This document shows, piece by piece, positions 8,378 to 16,580 of a DNA stretch of 64,000 nucleotides; the first letter of the stretch is position 1, and each line of letters opens with the position of its first letter. Under the pieces are notes generated by a model that was not told the origin of the DNA, did no database searches, and was given only the letters and a program-made list of their open reading frames with translations. Location of the stretch: assembly GCF_006716425.1 (NCBI RefSeq), contig NZ_VFOZ01000001.1:3720001-3784000 (forward strand). The letters run 5' to 3'. The position numbers were made by a program, and so were the translations under genes. This DNA comes from Actinoallomurus bryophytorum. Lineage in GTDB: Bacteria; Actinomycetota; Actinomycetes; Streptosporangiales; Streptosporangiaceae.

Positions 8378-9254
8378 CGCGGGCGATCGCCTCAAGGCTG
8401 GCCGACACGTAGGCCTGCGGTGCGGCGAGGAAGACGTCGTGGTCCTCCTCGATCGTGATCACGTCGGCGCCGAGGCGGTCCGCCATGTCACGCTGGTCGC
8501 GGGGCGGCACCGCGCTGTCCTTGGCCGTCACCACGACGGCGGTCGGCACATCGGCCAGCGCCGCCACGTGCGGGCGGAAGTCGAACTCATACTCCGCGAG
8601 CATCACGTCGACGATCGTCAGCGGATGGCACTGCACGAGCTCCCGGCGCAGCCACGGCCACAGCATTTTGGTCTGGGTGCTCCGGTCACGCGTGTCGCCA
8701 AGAAAGCGCAACGGCGCCGTGCGTCCCAGGCCGAGCGCGGCGAGTGGCCGGACCGCCTTCAGCAGCGGCTTGGTCAGCTTGTCGACGATGCTGTCGAAGC
8801 GCAGCGCGGTGGACTGCAGCACCAGCCCGGCGACCCGGTCGGGGTAGCGGCGGGCCAGGTCCAGCCCGATCGGCCCGCCGAGGGAGTAGCCGACGACGAT
8901 GACCGACTCGATGCCGAGCGCGTCGAGCAGGGCGACGTGGTCATCGGCGCTGTCCTGGATGCTGAACCGCTCCGGCCGCCGCAGCCCGCGGCCGTGCCCC
9001 CGGTGGTCCATCGCCACGAGCCCGCCGGAGAGCCTGGGCATGAGGTGGCAGAAGTTGACGTCCGCGGTGAGGGTCCAGCCGTGCAGCAGCAGCACCGGCG
9101 CGGGCCCCTCGACGACACGGGCGGTGACCCGGCCGCGGCCGGGCAGGTCCACCACGCGTACAGGAGGCAGGTCGGGTTCGATCACACTGGCACCGATCCG
9201 GCCCAGCGGTCGCATCAATCCGAGTCCTCTGCGGAGGTCGGCCTGCGCACCCAT
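8367..9254 (-). CDS. Alpha/beta-fold hydrolase
   Basis: 295 residues with a complete hydrolase core: oxyanion region VLLLHGWTLTADVNF, the MDHRGHGRG loop, nucleophile elbow GYSLGG (Ser about residue 121), Asp in VVVTAKDSAVPP and His in EEDHDVFLAAP. Typical of esterases, lactonases or C-C hydrolases; the substrate cannot be read from sequence. No signal peptide, so cytoplasmic. It is convergent with the DUF711 gene and its tail overlaps that gene by 11 nt, leaving no room for a separate terminator. Confidence 0.88.
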   Translation of the reverse strand: MGAQADLRRGLGLMRPLGRIGASVIEPDLPPVRVVDLPGRGRVTARVVEGPAPVLLLHGWTLTADVNFCHLMPRLSGGLVAMDHRGHGRGLRRPERFSIQDSADDHVALLDALGIESVIVVGYSLGGPIGLDLARRYPDRVAGLVLQSTALRFDSIVDKLTKPLLKAVRPLAALGLGRTAPLRFLGDTRDRSTQTKMLWPWLRRELVQCHPLTIVDVMLAEYEFDFRPHVAALADVPTAVVVTAKDSAVPPRDQRDMADRLGADVITIEEDHDVFLAAPQAYVSASLEAIARVTT

Positions 9255-9335
9255 ATCCAGAGCTTCGCATGGCTAACGAATCGTGGAAATGAGACGGTCA
9301 TCACATTGATGCGCCCGGCCGTACGTGCCTCTGGT

Positions 9336-9341
9336 TACTGT
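9336..9341 (+). promoter_or_regulatory. -10 box of leaderless DUF523 gene
   Basis: TACTGT lies five bases before GTG 9347 and eight before ATG 9350; no ribosome site is present, which fits a leaderless mRNA. Confidence 0.45.
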
Positions 9342-9346
9342 GGACA

Positions 9347-9844
9347 GTGATGGAGCAGATCCTGGTGAGCGCCTGTCTGCTGGGCCAGCCCGTGCGCTTC
9401 GACGGCACCGGTAAGCGCAGCCACGACGCCCTGTTCGAGCTCTGGCGGAGCGAGGGGCGCCTCATCCCGTTCTGTCCAGAAGTACGCGGCGGGCTCCCGG
9501 TGCCCCGCCAGCCCGCGGAGATCTGCGGCGGCTTCGGCGAGGACGTGCTGGACGGGCGGGCCAAGGTCCTCACCCGCGACGGCGATGACGTCACGCGGCA
9601 CTTCGTCGTGGGCGCCTGGCAGGCCCTCGAGCAGGCGCGTGCCTCCGGCGCGCGGATCGCGATCCTCAAGGAGGGCAGTCCCTCCTGCGGCAGCCTCCTC
9701 ATCCACGACGGCACGTTCAACGGCCGCAAGGTTCCCGGCGAGGGCGTGACGACCGCGCTGCTGGAGCGGCACGGCATCGCCGTCTTCGGCGAGGACGCCC
9801 TCGAAGCCGCCGCCGAGCGCCTGGCCGAGCTCGAGTGTCCTTGA
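9347..9844 (+). CDS. DUF523 family protein
   Basis: 165 residues (GTG 9347; ATG 9350 one codon later is equally possible). The family signature is present: ILVSACLLGQPVRFDG near the start, CPEVRGGLPVPRQPAEI, and ILKEGSPSCGS around residue 103. The conserved Cys residues (SACLLG, FCPE, PSCGS) suggest metal or iron-sulfur binding; from memory DUF523 domains also occur beside DUF1722 in 2-thiouracil-desulfidase-type proteins, so a sulfur-transfer role is plausible but unproven here. The stop codon lies inside the -35 box of the next gene. Confidence 0.85.
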   Translation: MMEQILVSACLLGQPVRFDGTGKRSHDALFELWRSEGRLIPFCPEVRGGLPVPRQPAEICGGFGEDVLDGRAKVLTRDGDDVTRHFVVGAWQALEQARASGARIAILKEGSPSCGSLLIHDGTFNGRKVPGEGVTTALLERHGIAVFGEDALEAAAERLAELECP

Positions 9845-9875
9845 CCTGAACCAACATTGAGGTTGAACACTGCTC
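9841..9875 (+). promoter_or_regulatory. MerR/SoxR-type promoter with embedded GAACACTG element
   Basis: TTGACC (9841-9846) and AACACT (9866-9871) are 19 bp apart, the over-long spacing of MerR-family-activated promoters. Between them lies the dyad ACCTGAA-N6-TTGAGGT (9844-9863), 6 of 7 positions symmetric and close to the SoxR box. GAACACTGCTC (9865-9875) matches 10 of 11 bases of the operator arm upstream of the MFS gene. Confidence 0.5.
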
Positions 9876-9900
9876 CGCAGACGACAAGGGAGCAGTGATC

Positions 9901-10905
9901 ATGCGAGCGATTCAGGTGGAGCGGTTCGGCGGACCCGAGGTGCTGGTGGTGGCCGACCTGCCGGATCCGGTGGCCGGACCGGGGCAGGTCGTGGTCGGGG
10001 TGTCCGTCGCGGACGTCGGGTTCGTCGAGACGCAGATCCGGGCCGGCGGCTTCGGCGACCACTTCGCGGTGTCCCCGCCGTACGTGCCCGGCCACGGGGT
10101 GGCGGGCGAGGTGATCTCCGTCGGCGAGGGTGTGGACGCCGGATGGCTCGGCCGGCGCGTCGCCGGTTACACCGGGGACCAGGGTGGGCGCGGCGGATAC
10201 GCCGAGCGGGCCGTGCTCGCGGCGGACGAGCTGGTCGCGGTGCCGGACGGGGTGGGCCTGCGCGAGGCGGCGGCGTTGCTGCACGACGGCGTCACCGCGC
10301 TGCGCGTCATCGAGGTGACCGGAGTACGCGCCGGCGAGCACCTCCTGGTCACGGCCGCAGGAGGCGGCATGGGCATCCTGCTGGTGCGGCTCGCGCACGC
10401 GGCCGGCGCGTATGTGATCGGTGCGGCACGTGGCAAGGGAAAGCTGGACCTGGTCAGGGAGCAGGGCGCGGACGTCGTGGTGGACTACTCCGAGCCGGGC
10501 TGGACCTCGCTGGTACGTGAGGTGACCGGGGGCGCGGGCGCCGACGTGGTGTTCGACGGCGCGGGCGGTGAGATCGGGCGGGCGGCGTTCGAGGTGACGG
10601 CGCGGGGTGGCCGGTTCTCGGCACATGGCGCCCCTTCCGGTGGGTTCGCCGTGCTGGATCCCGGCGAGCGAGAGAGGCGCGGGGTGACGGTGCGCGGGAT
10701 CGAGCATCTCCAGCTCGCCCCGGACGACATGAGGCGGATGCTGGCGCGGGCGCTGTCCGAGGCAGCGGCGGGGCGGATGCGGCCGGTGATCGGGCAGACG
10801 TTCCCGCTGGAACGCGCGGCCGACGCACACAGGGCGATCGAGGCCCGCGCGGTCGTCGGAAGGACCCTCCTGGTGACCGGAGAAGACGAACGCGACATGT
10901 CTTGA
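9901..10905 (+). CDS. Quinone-oxidoreductase-like NADPH dehydrogenase (MDR family)
   Basis: 334 residues. Medium-chain reductase: N-terminal GroES-like domain (MRAIQVERFGGPEVL to about 125) and Rossmann domain with VTAAGGGMGILLVRLAHAAG. It lacks the structural and catalytic zinc ligands of alcohol dehydrogenases, so it belongs with the zeta-crystallin/quinone oxidoreductases that reduce quinones or enones with NADPH. ATG 9901 follows AAGGGAG (9886-9892); GTG 9895 is in frame but too close. The promoter has a SoxR-like dyad, and from memory one member of the streptomycete SoxR regulon is an oxidoreductase of this kind, which fits a redox-stress role. The MFS exporter follows on the same strand. 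Confidence 0.87.
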   Translation: MRAIQVERFGGPEVLVVADLPDPVAGPGQVVVGVSVADVGFVETQIRAGGFGDHFAVSPPYVPGHGVAGEVISVGEGVDAGWLGRRVAGYTGDQGGRGGYAERAVLAADELVAVPDGVGLREAAALLHDGVTALRVIEVTGVRAGEHLLVTAAGGGMGILLVRLAHAAGAYVIGAARGKGKLDLVREQGADVVVDYSEPGWTSLVREVTGGAGADVVFDGAGGEIGRAAFEVTARGGRFSAHGAPSGGFAVLDPGERERRGVTVRGIEHLQLAPDDMRRMLARALSEAAAGRMRPVIGQTFPLERAADAHRAIEARAVVGRTLLVTGEDERDMS

Positions 10906-10930
10906 CCGTGCCAACAACGCGATATATCTT
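10902..10930 (+). promoter_or_regulatory. Possible sigma-A-type promoter upstream of the MFS gene
   Basis: TTGACC at 10902-10907 and TATCTT at 10925-10930 are 17 bp apart. A second TTGACG at 10951-10956 lies 17 bp before AACACT (10974-10979), which is inside the operator. Confidence 0.45.
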
Positions 10931-10972
10931 CTCGGAAAACGAGAGTTAACTTGACGCAGCCCAGCTCGGACT

Positions 10973-11003
10973 GAACACTGTTCCTTCAACACGAACAGTG
11001 TTC
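10973..11003. promoter_or_regulatory. Twin palindromic operator, TetR type
   Basis: GAACACTGTTC (10973-10983) and GAACAGTGTTC (10993-11003) are perfect inverse complements separated by 9 nt, and each is itself a GAACA/TGTTC palindrome. Centres are 20 bp apart, so two dimers could bind on one DNA face, 60-90 nt before the MFS start. Confidence 0.65.
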
Positions 11004-11063
11004 TTAAAGCGAGCAACGTTTGTAGCATGGAGCGTCGTTCGCCCCGTACCTCCGGAGGAGATC

Positions 11064-12734
11064 ATGACCACCACCGCGGATGCCCAACCGGGCCCGACCA
11101 CGGCACCCGAGCCGTACCCCCTGCGCTGGATCGCGCTGTTCGTCCTGCTGGCCGCCGAGGTCATGGATCTGCTCGACGCACTGATCACCAACATCGCCGC
11201 CCCCTCGATCCGGGCCGACATCGGCGGCAGCGCGAGCACGATCCAGTGGCTCGGCGCCGCCTACACGCTCGCCATGGCGATCGGCCTGATCACCGGCGGC
11301 CGGCTGGGCGACATCGTCGGACGCAGGCGGATGTTCATCATCGGCGCGCTGGGCTTCACCGCCGGGTCACTGCTGTGCGCGGTGTCGCAGTCGCCCGAGA
11401 TGTTGATCGCGTTCCGCGGTGTCCAGGGCATCTTCGGCGCCGTGATGCTCCCGCAGGGGCTGGGCCTGATCAAGGAGATGTTCTCCGAGAAGGAGATGGC
11501 CTCGGCGTTCGGCATGTTCGGACCGGTCATGGGACTGTCCTCGATCGGCGGCCCGATCCTCGCCGGCTGGCTGATCGACGCCGACTACTTCGGCACCGGC
11601 TGGCGCATGATCTTCCTGATCAACCTGCCGCTCGGCCTGCTCGCGGTGGCCGGCGGCCTGAAGTTCCTGCCGGAGTCGAGAGCGGCGCGACCGCCACGGC
11701 TCGACCTGGTCGGCGTGGTGCTGGCGGGCTTGGCCTCACTCCTGGTGATCTATCCGCTCGTGCAGGGCCGCGAGCTCGGCTGGCCGGCCTGGACGTTCGT
11801 CTCGATGGCCGCCGCGGTCGCCGTCTTCGGCCTCTTCGGCTGGTACGAGGCGCGCAAGCACCGGGCCGGCGGCGACCCGCTGGTGATGCCGAGTCTGTTC
11901 CGCAAGCGCGGCTTCACCGGCGGGCTGATCGTGGGGATGGTGTTCTTCGCGGGCATCTCCGGGTTCTCGCTGGTGTTCAGCCTGTTCACCCAGCTCGGAC
12001 TGGGTTACTCGCCGCTGAAGGCGGGCCTGGCGGGCGTGCCGTGGTCGGTCGGCATGATCGCCGGCTTCGGCGCGGCCCAGGCCGTGCAGAAGTTCGGCCG
12101 CAAAGTCATCCACGGCGGGGTCGTCGTCATGGCGGGCGGCGTGGCGTGTGTCGTGGCCACCCTGCACCTGGCCGGGATCGGCGTGACCCCGTGGCAGCTG
12201 ACGCCCGCGCTGGTGCTGACCGGCCTGGGGATGGGCGTGCTGATGGCGCCGTTCTTCGACATCGTCCTGGCCGGTGTCGAGGCGCACGAGACCGGCTCGG
12301 CCTCCGGCACGCTCACCGCCGTACAGCAGCTCGGCAGCGCCCTGGGCGTCGCGGTGCTCGGCACGCTGTTCTTCGGCATCCTCGGCGGCCACGTCGCCGC
12401 GGCCGCCGACGCGGTCGCGCCGAAGACGCTCGCCGCGGCCGGCGTCTCCGGACCGGCGCGGGACCATCTCGTGGTCGCGCTGCGCACCTGCGGTCACGAC
12501 CGCGCCGCGGCCAAGGACCAGGACGTGGTGCCAGGCTCGTGCGTCCGACTGGAGGACGAGCTGCGTACCGCTCCGGCGCCGGTTCGGCGCGCTGTGGCAC
12601 AGGCCGCCGAGGTCTCGGCCAAGCGGGGGTTCAGCAACGCGATGAAGCTGACGCTGTGGGTCGAGGTCGGCCTGCTGGGGCTGACCTTCGCCGCGGCGTT
12701 CCTGCTCCCGCTCCGTGCCCGGCCCCAGGAGTGA
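11064..12734 (+). CDS. MFS exporter, DHA2 (14-TM, EmrB/QacA-like)
   Basis: 556 residues with about 14 hydrophobic segments. The family motifs are present: the D residues in AEVMDLLDALITNIAAPSI in TM1, the motif-A loop GGRLGDIVGRRRM between TM2 and TM3, and the motif-C-like GPVMGLSSIGGPILAGWL in TM5. DHA2 proteins export drugs, dyes or siderophores with proton exchange. Between the last segments is a soluble insert with two Cys (CGHDRAAAKDQDVVPGSC) that could form an external disulfide. ATG 11064 follows GGAGGAG; a twin operator lies in the leader, but no regulator gene is adjacent. A 15-bp hairpin follows the stop. Confidence 0.9.
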   Translation: MTTTADAQPGPTTAPEPYPLRWIALFVLLAAEVMDLLDALITNIAAPSIRADIGGSASTIQWLGAAYTLAMAIGLITGGRLGDIVGRRRMFIIGALGFTAGSLLCAVSQSPEMLIAFRGVQGIFGAVMLPQGLGLIKEMFSEKEMASAFGMFGPVMGLSSIGGPILAGWLIDADYFGTGWRMIFLINLPLGLLAVAGGLKFLPESRAARPPRLDLVGVVLAGLASLLVIYPLVQGRELGWPAWTFVSMAAAVAVFGLFGWYEARKHRAGGDPLVMPSLFRKRGFTGGLIVGMVFFAGISGFSLVFSLFTQLGLGYSPLKAGLAGVPWSVGMIAGFGAAQAVQKFGRKVIHGGVVVMAGGVACVVATLHLAGIGVTPWQLTPALVLTGLGMGVLMAPFFDIVLAGVEAHETGSASGTLTAVQQLGSALGVAVLGTLFFGILGGHVAAAADAVAPKTLAAAGVSGPARDHLVVALRTCGHDRAAAKDQDVVPGSCVRLEDELRTAPAPVRRAVAQAAEVSAKRGFSNAMKLTLWVEVGLLGLTFAAAFLLPLRARPQE

Positions 12735-12738
12735 GGTC

Positions 12739-12772
12739 CGGCGGGCCGTCCCCTCCAGGGGACGGCCCGCCG
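12739..12772. terminator. Bidirectional hairpin terminator
   Basis: A perfect 15-bp stem (12739-12753 with 12758-12772) with loop TCCA lies between the convergent MFS and DUF1707 genes. Confidence 0.8.
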
Positions 12773-12774
12773 CG

Positions 12775-13437
12775 TCACTCCAGCTGCCGACGGCGGCGGC
12801 GTTCGAGCTTCTCGCGCTTGCGCTCTTCCTTGCGGCGCTTCAGCTCCGCGTCCGACGGCTTGCGCTCCACACTCACGCCACCCCAGAACGCCAGGCCGTT
12901 GACGATGATCCGAGGGGCGTCGGACGAGCCGATACCGGTCGCGCGATGATCGAAGCCGCCCATGATGCCGATGCCGTTGACGCGCACGTCGGCGTCCTCC
13001 GGCACGATGATCTCGATGCCGCCCATGACGGCCCACGCGTTGATCGTCACCTGCGGTCCGGCGAACCGCGCCTCGCGAAGGTCCAGCTCCCCACCGCCCC
13101 AGAACGCCACGGCGTTGAACGTCTCGGGCATGACCCACGTGCCCTTGCGCTCGAAGCCGCCCAGGATGCCGATTCCGAGCGAGGAGCTGGGGACGCCGCC
13201 GATCCGGTCGCGGAGCGGAACGGCCGGTGTGGCGGGTGCGGATGAGGCCGATGGCAGGTCGCGCGTGATGGGCTCGAGGTCGCCATACGTCTTCGCCGCG
13301 TACACTGCGGTCAGTCGTTCGTCGAGTTCCTCCAGGTCAAGCCTGCCATCCCCGGCGGCATCACGAAGGATCGAGGCGACGTTGTCCCGTTCGGCGTCTG
13401 AGATGCGCAACTCATGACGCTCGGGGGGATTCATCAT
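12775..13437 (-). CDS. DUF1707 protein with LiaF/YvqF-type C-terminal domain
   Basis: 220 residues. Residues 9-61 form the actinobacterial DUF1707 domain (LRISDAERDNVASILRDAAG, GRLDLEELDERLTAVYAAKT), a small SHOCT-like helical module. The C-terminal half (about 85-190) is a beta-rich repeat of the kind found in LiaF/YvqF (FWGGGELDLREARF, GGIEIIVPEDADVRV), linked to cell-envelope stress sensing. There is no transmembrane segment, so it probably acts at the inner face of the membrane. The start MM at 13437 lies six bases after TAGGCT, a leaderless arrangement. The very basic C-terminus (KRRKEERKREKLERRRRR) may bind membrane or nucleic acid. Confidence 0.85.
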   Translation of the reverse strand: MMNPPERHELRISDAERDNVASILRDAAGDGRLDLEELDERLTAVYAAKTYGDLEPITRDLPSASSAPATPAVPLRDRIGGVPSSSLGIGILGGFERKGTWVMPETFNAVAFWGGGELDLREARFAGPQVTINAWAVMGGIEIIVPEDADVRVNGIGIMGGFDHRATGIGSSDAPRIIVNGLAFWGGVSVERKPSDAELKRRKEERKREKLERRRRRQLE

Positions 13438-13443
13438 GCGGAC

Positions 13444-13449
13444 AGCCTA
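13444..13449 (-). promoter_or_regulatory. -10 box of leaderless DUF1707 gene
   Basis: TAGGCT on the - strand ends six bases before ATG 13437; no ribosome site is visible. Confidence 0.5.
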
Positions 13450-13506
13450 AATCGCCGGGTCGAGACTGCGTAGTGCACTTCCCCTTCCGGCGTGCTTGGA
13501 GGAGCG

Positions 13507-14223
13507 GTGAACAACAGGCGTACGGCGCTGCTCGCGTCGATCGCACTGACCGGCGGGGCGGCACTCGCGGCGACTCTGGGACCCGCCGCACACGCGGCGG
13601 CGTTCGACCCGTGTTCCGCGGTCGGCCAGGGAAGACTCCGTTACGGCACGGGCACGGCCACCCACCTGGTGCTCGCGATCTCTTCCGACTACTCCTCCAA
13701 CTACGTGACCGTCACCGAGTGCGTAAAGAAGGGGCGCTCGTGGACGAAAGTGGCCGAGGTGCCCGGGCGTGCCGGGCTGAACGGCTTCGCCCAGCCGGGC
13801 GGCAAGCGTGAGGGTGACGGCAAGAGCCCGACCGGCTCCTTCACCTTCACCGAGGCGTTCGGGATGGCGAACCCCGGCACGAAGCTGGCCTACCGTACGC
13901 TGCGCGACTCGGGCGACTGCTGGGGCGCCACCCCTGGTCAGAGCCACTACAACGACTACTACTCGGGCACGTGCCGCCCCGCCGACGAGAACCTGTCCTC
14001 GCTCATGCAGCTCGGCTCGTACCGCCAGGCGGCCGTCATCGACTACAACCGGCCGAAGGCCGTCCCCGGGCATGGCTCGGCGATCTTCTTCCATGTCGGC
14101 GGCCGGGGTCCCACGGCAGGCTGCGTCGCGATCGAGGAGGACGCGCTGCGCGGGATCCTGCGCACGCTGGCGCCCGGCGACCGGATGGTCATGGGTCCTA
14201 GGTCGGAGCTCTTCCGGTCCTAG
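13507..14223 (+). CDS. Secreted L,D-transpeptidase-like (YkuD-fold) protein
   Basis: 238 residues from GTG 13507, which has GGAGGAG just upstream. A Sec signal peptide (MNNRRTALLASIALTGGAAL ... AHA) precedes the mature domain. The catalytic region reads GHGSAIFFHVGG then PTAGCVAIEEDAL, with the nucleophile Cys206; this is the H/G-C arrangement of YkuD enzymes that make 3-3 peptidoglycan cross-links, though the SHGC His is Ala here, as in several peripheral members. Four other Cys residues in the mature part may pair. Not linked in operon to its neighbours. Alternative role: a cell-wall-associated hydrolase of the same fold. Confidence 0.78.
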   Translation: MNNRRTALLASIALTGGAALAATLGPAAHAAAFDPCSAVGQGRLRYGTGTATHLVLAISSDYSSNYVTVTECVKKGRSWTKVAEVPGRAGLNGFAQPGGKREGDGKSPTGSFTFTEAFGMANPGTKLAYRTLRDSGDCWGATPGQSHYNDYYSGTCRPADENLSSLMQLGSYRQAAVIDYNRPKAVPGHGSAIFFHVGGRGPTAGCVAIEEDALRGILRTLAPGDRMVMGPRSELFRS

Positions 14224-14272
14224 GACCGGCGTCCGATGGCGTGTCAGGGCCATCCTGTGGCGCAATGAGTCC

Positions 14273-15040
14273 GTGAACGAGTCATGGGTGGACGCCTACC
14301 TTGCCCGGATCGGCGCCGGACGGCCCGTACGCCCCGACGCCGAGGCCCTGCGTGAGCTGCATCTTCGCCACCAGCGCACGGTGCCCTTCGAGAACCTGTC
14401 CATCCACCTGGGCGAGGACATCACTCTCGAGCCCGAAGCGCTGGTCGCCAAGATCGTCGAGCGCCGCCGCGGTGGCTTCTGCTACGAGCTGGGCGGCGCG
14501 TTCGCGACGTTGCTCACGGCTCTGGGCTTCGAGGTCGACATGCTATCCGCCCGGGTGTTCGCCGGCGACGAGCTCAGCCTGCCGCAGGACCATCTGGCCC
14601 TGCGCGTCGGACCCTGGCTCGTGGACGTGGGCTTCGGCGGCCACACGCACTACCCGCTACGGCTGGATGAACGCGGCGACCAGGCCGATCCCGGCGGCGT
14701 CTTCCGCATCGCCGAGGCCCCAGAAGGCGACCTGGACGTCTTCAAGAACGGCCGGCCCGAATACCGCCTGGAGACCCGGTCACGGAAGCTGGGCGACTTC
14801 GAGGCCGGCTGCTGGTGGAACCGCACGTCGCCGAAGTCGCACTTCACCCGGTCCCTGGTCTGCTCGATGCTCACCGACGCCGGGCGCGTGACGCTGAGCG
14901 GACGTTCGCTGATCCGCACGGAGAACGGCGAGCGTGACGAGCGCGAGCTCGGTGACGACGCCGACGTGCTCGGCGCGTACCGCACCTGGTTCGGGATCGA
15001 GCTGGACCGCGTCCCCGAGGTCTCGCCACCTGCCGGGTGA
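14273..15040 (+). CDS. nat: Arylamine N-acetyltransferase
   Basis: 255 residues. Transfers acetyl from acetyl-CoA to arylamines or hydrazines; relatives also close amide bonds in polyketide pathways (RifF type). The catalytic triad is visible: Cys in RRGGFCYELGG (about residue 70), His in LPQDHLALRV and Asp in WLVDVGFGG. PFENLSIHLGE near residue 42 is another family signature. Length is close to the usual 270-280. GTG 14273 is the first plausible start after the previous gene; the longer open frame to 13808 is only the shadow of that gene. It stands before the patatin gene with a 47-nt gap. Confidence 0.92.
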   Translation: MNESWVDAYLARIGAGRPVRPDAEALRELHLRHQRTVPFENLSIHLGEDITLEPEALVAKIVERRRGGFCYELGGAFATLLTALGFEVDMLSARVFAGDELSLPQDHLALRVGPWLVDVGFGGHTHYPLRLDERGDQADPGGVFRIAEAPEGDLDVFKNGRPEYRLETRSRKLGDFEAGCWWNRTSPKSHFTRSLVCSMLTDAGRVTLSGRSLIRTENGERDERELGDDADVLGAYRTWFGIELDRVPEVSPPAG

Positions 15041-15087
15041 TCCCTTTCCGGGGCATCATGGGACGGACCGAGCGTAGGGAGTCCCCA

Positions 15088-15924
15088 ATGGCGGTCAGAC
15101 GGGCGCTGGTGCTGGGCGGCGGCGGCCTGGCGGGAATCGCCTGGGAGACGGGTGTGCTCGCCGGGCTCGCCTCGGGCGGGGCCGACGTCAGGGGAGCGAA
15201 CCTGGTGATCGGCACCTCGGCGGGCTCGACGGTCGGCGCCTGGCTCGGCAGCGGCCTGCCGGTGGAGGAGCTGTACCGGCGGCTGGTCGCCGCTCCGCTG
15301 CCGGGTGCGGACCTGAAGCCCGCGGCGTCGCTGACCGACCTGGTGGACATGTTCTTCAGCCTCGCCGAGGTGGCCGACGGCGACACCGACTGGCGGCGCC
15401 GGGTCGGCGCGGCGGCCCTGGCCGCCGAGACCGTGCCAGAGGCGGCCCGCCGCGCGGCCGTCGCCGCGCGCCTTCCCGTGCACCGATGGCCCGAGAACGA
15501 GCTGGCCATCGTCGCGGTGGACGCGGCCACGGGTGAGGAGCGGGTGTTCCGCCGTGACTCAGGGGTCGGCCTGGTCGACGCGGTGACCGCGAGCTGCGCC
15601 ATTCCGCTCCTCTGGCCGCCCGTCACCATCGGCGCCTCCCGCTATGTCGACGGCGGGATCCGATCGGTCGCCAACGCCGACCTGGCCGAGGGCTGTGACC
15701 GCGTGCTGATCCTGGCGCCGGTGAGCGACGGGAAGGTGACCGGGCAGGCCGAGACGCTGAGCGCCGGCGCCCGCGTCCACGTGATCGAACCCGATGCCGG
15801 CTCGCACGCGGCGATCGGCACCGACGTGGGCGACCCGGCTACACGCTTGCCCGCCGCCACGGCCGGCCACGCGCAGGGCGCCGCCGCGGCGGCCACCGTG
15901 GCCGCTTTGTGGCAAAAGCCCTAG
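15088..15924 (+). CDS. Patatin-like phospholipase
   Basis: 278 residues. Ser-Asp dyad lipid acyl hydrolase: glycine-rich oxyanion loop GGGGLAG (10-16), nucleophile elbow GTSAG with Ser44, and the catalytic Asp in YVDGGIRS. It matches the short cytoplasmic bacterial patatins without signal peptide. ATG 15088 is preceded by TAGGGAG (15075-15081). It could hydrolyse membrane phospholipids or acylglycerols; patatins are also used as effectors in antiphage systems, but no sensor gene of such a system is adjacent, so housekeeping lipid turnover is the simpler reading. Confidence 0.9.
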   Translation: MAVRRALVLGGGGLAGIAWETGVLAGLASGGADVRGANLVIGTSAGSTVGAWLGSGLPVEELYRRLVAAPLPGADLKPAASLTDLVDMFFSLAEVADGDTDWRRRVGAAALAAETVPEAARRAAVAARLPVHRWPENELAIVAVDAATGEERVFRRDSGVGLVDAVTASCAIPLLWPPVTIGASRYVDGGIRSVANADLAEGCDRVLILAPVSDGKVTGQAETLSAGARVHVIEPDAGSHAAIGTDVGDPATRLPAATAGHAQGAAAAATVAALWQKP

Positions 15925-16000
15925 AAGGGGCATCCGGGGAGGCCGGCCAGGCGTCCAACAGGCGTACGGATCCATCTCCGCGGCCAAGGGCGGCCCCACC

Positions 16001-16576
16001 ATGTCAGAGGATGTCGGGTTGAACGTCTACCAGATCGCCTACGTCTGCGGCGGTCCGGCACGGGTCGCGATGGTCGCTCTGGTCGGCCTGTACGAGGACG
16101 GCCAGATCAAGATCGCTCGTGCGCGACGGCGGGTCACGGTCGTCGAGCGCGACCACGATGACCCGGTACGGGCCGCGGCGGTCGCCTCGATACCCGACGC
16201 GGGACGGACGCTCGGCTCACTCCTGGCCGCGATCGCCGAGTCGGACGCGGTGGCCGAGATCGGGCGGGCACTGCGCGACCGAGGACTGCTTCCGCGTTCC
16301 CGGCTGGCACTCTGGTCATCGTCGCGCGGGCGGACCACGCGGAGCCTGCGCCGGCGGATCGTGGCCGGCCTCCCCGCCGAGGACGACATGCCCCGGCGCG
16401 TGGCGACCATGGGCCCGGCGGGGATCGCCGACCCGGAGCTCCGGCGGCTCTTCGAGGCCCCGGATCCCGATCTGAGCGTGTCCCCCGTACGGGTGCCGGG
16501 CATCGGGGGCGGGAACGAGGGTTATAACGCGCCCCAGCGCGAGTACGACGACGGAGGCGGTACGCCCGGGTGGTGA
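16001..16576 (+). CDS. TIGR04222-like protein lacking the membrane domain
   Basis: 191 residues. The first ~95 residues (LNVYQIAYVCGGPARVAMVA, LVGLYEDGQIKIARARRRV, and RTLGSLLAAIAESDAVAEIG) look like the N-terminal module of actinobacterial TIGR04222 proteins, in which a short winged-helix-like segment precedes membrane helices and a Cys-rich tail. Here no membrane helix follows; the C-terminal half is Arg-rich and ends in a Gly/Asp/Tyr-rich tail. It is therefore either a soluble relative or a truncated form. Start ATG 16001; the upstream ribosome site is weak. Function unknown. Confidence 0.65.
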   Translation: MSEDVGLNVYQIAYVCGGPARVAMVALVGLYEDGQIKIARARRRVTVVERDHDDPVRAAAVASIPDAGRTLGSLLAAIAESDAVAEIGRALRDRGLLPRSRLALWSSSRGRTTRSLRRRIVAGLPAEDDMPRRVATMGPAGIADPELRRLFEAPDPDLSVSPVRVPGIGGGNEGYNAPQREYDDGGGTPGW

Positions 16577-16580
16577 AGCG

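Noticed and set aside
15088-16576. Patatin plus neighbour as an antiphage (CBASS-like) unit
   Set aside because: No nucleotidyltransferase, sensor or other immune gene is adjacent; the neighbour is a TIGR04222-like protein.
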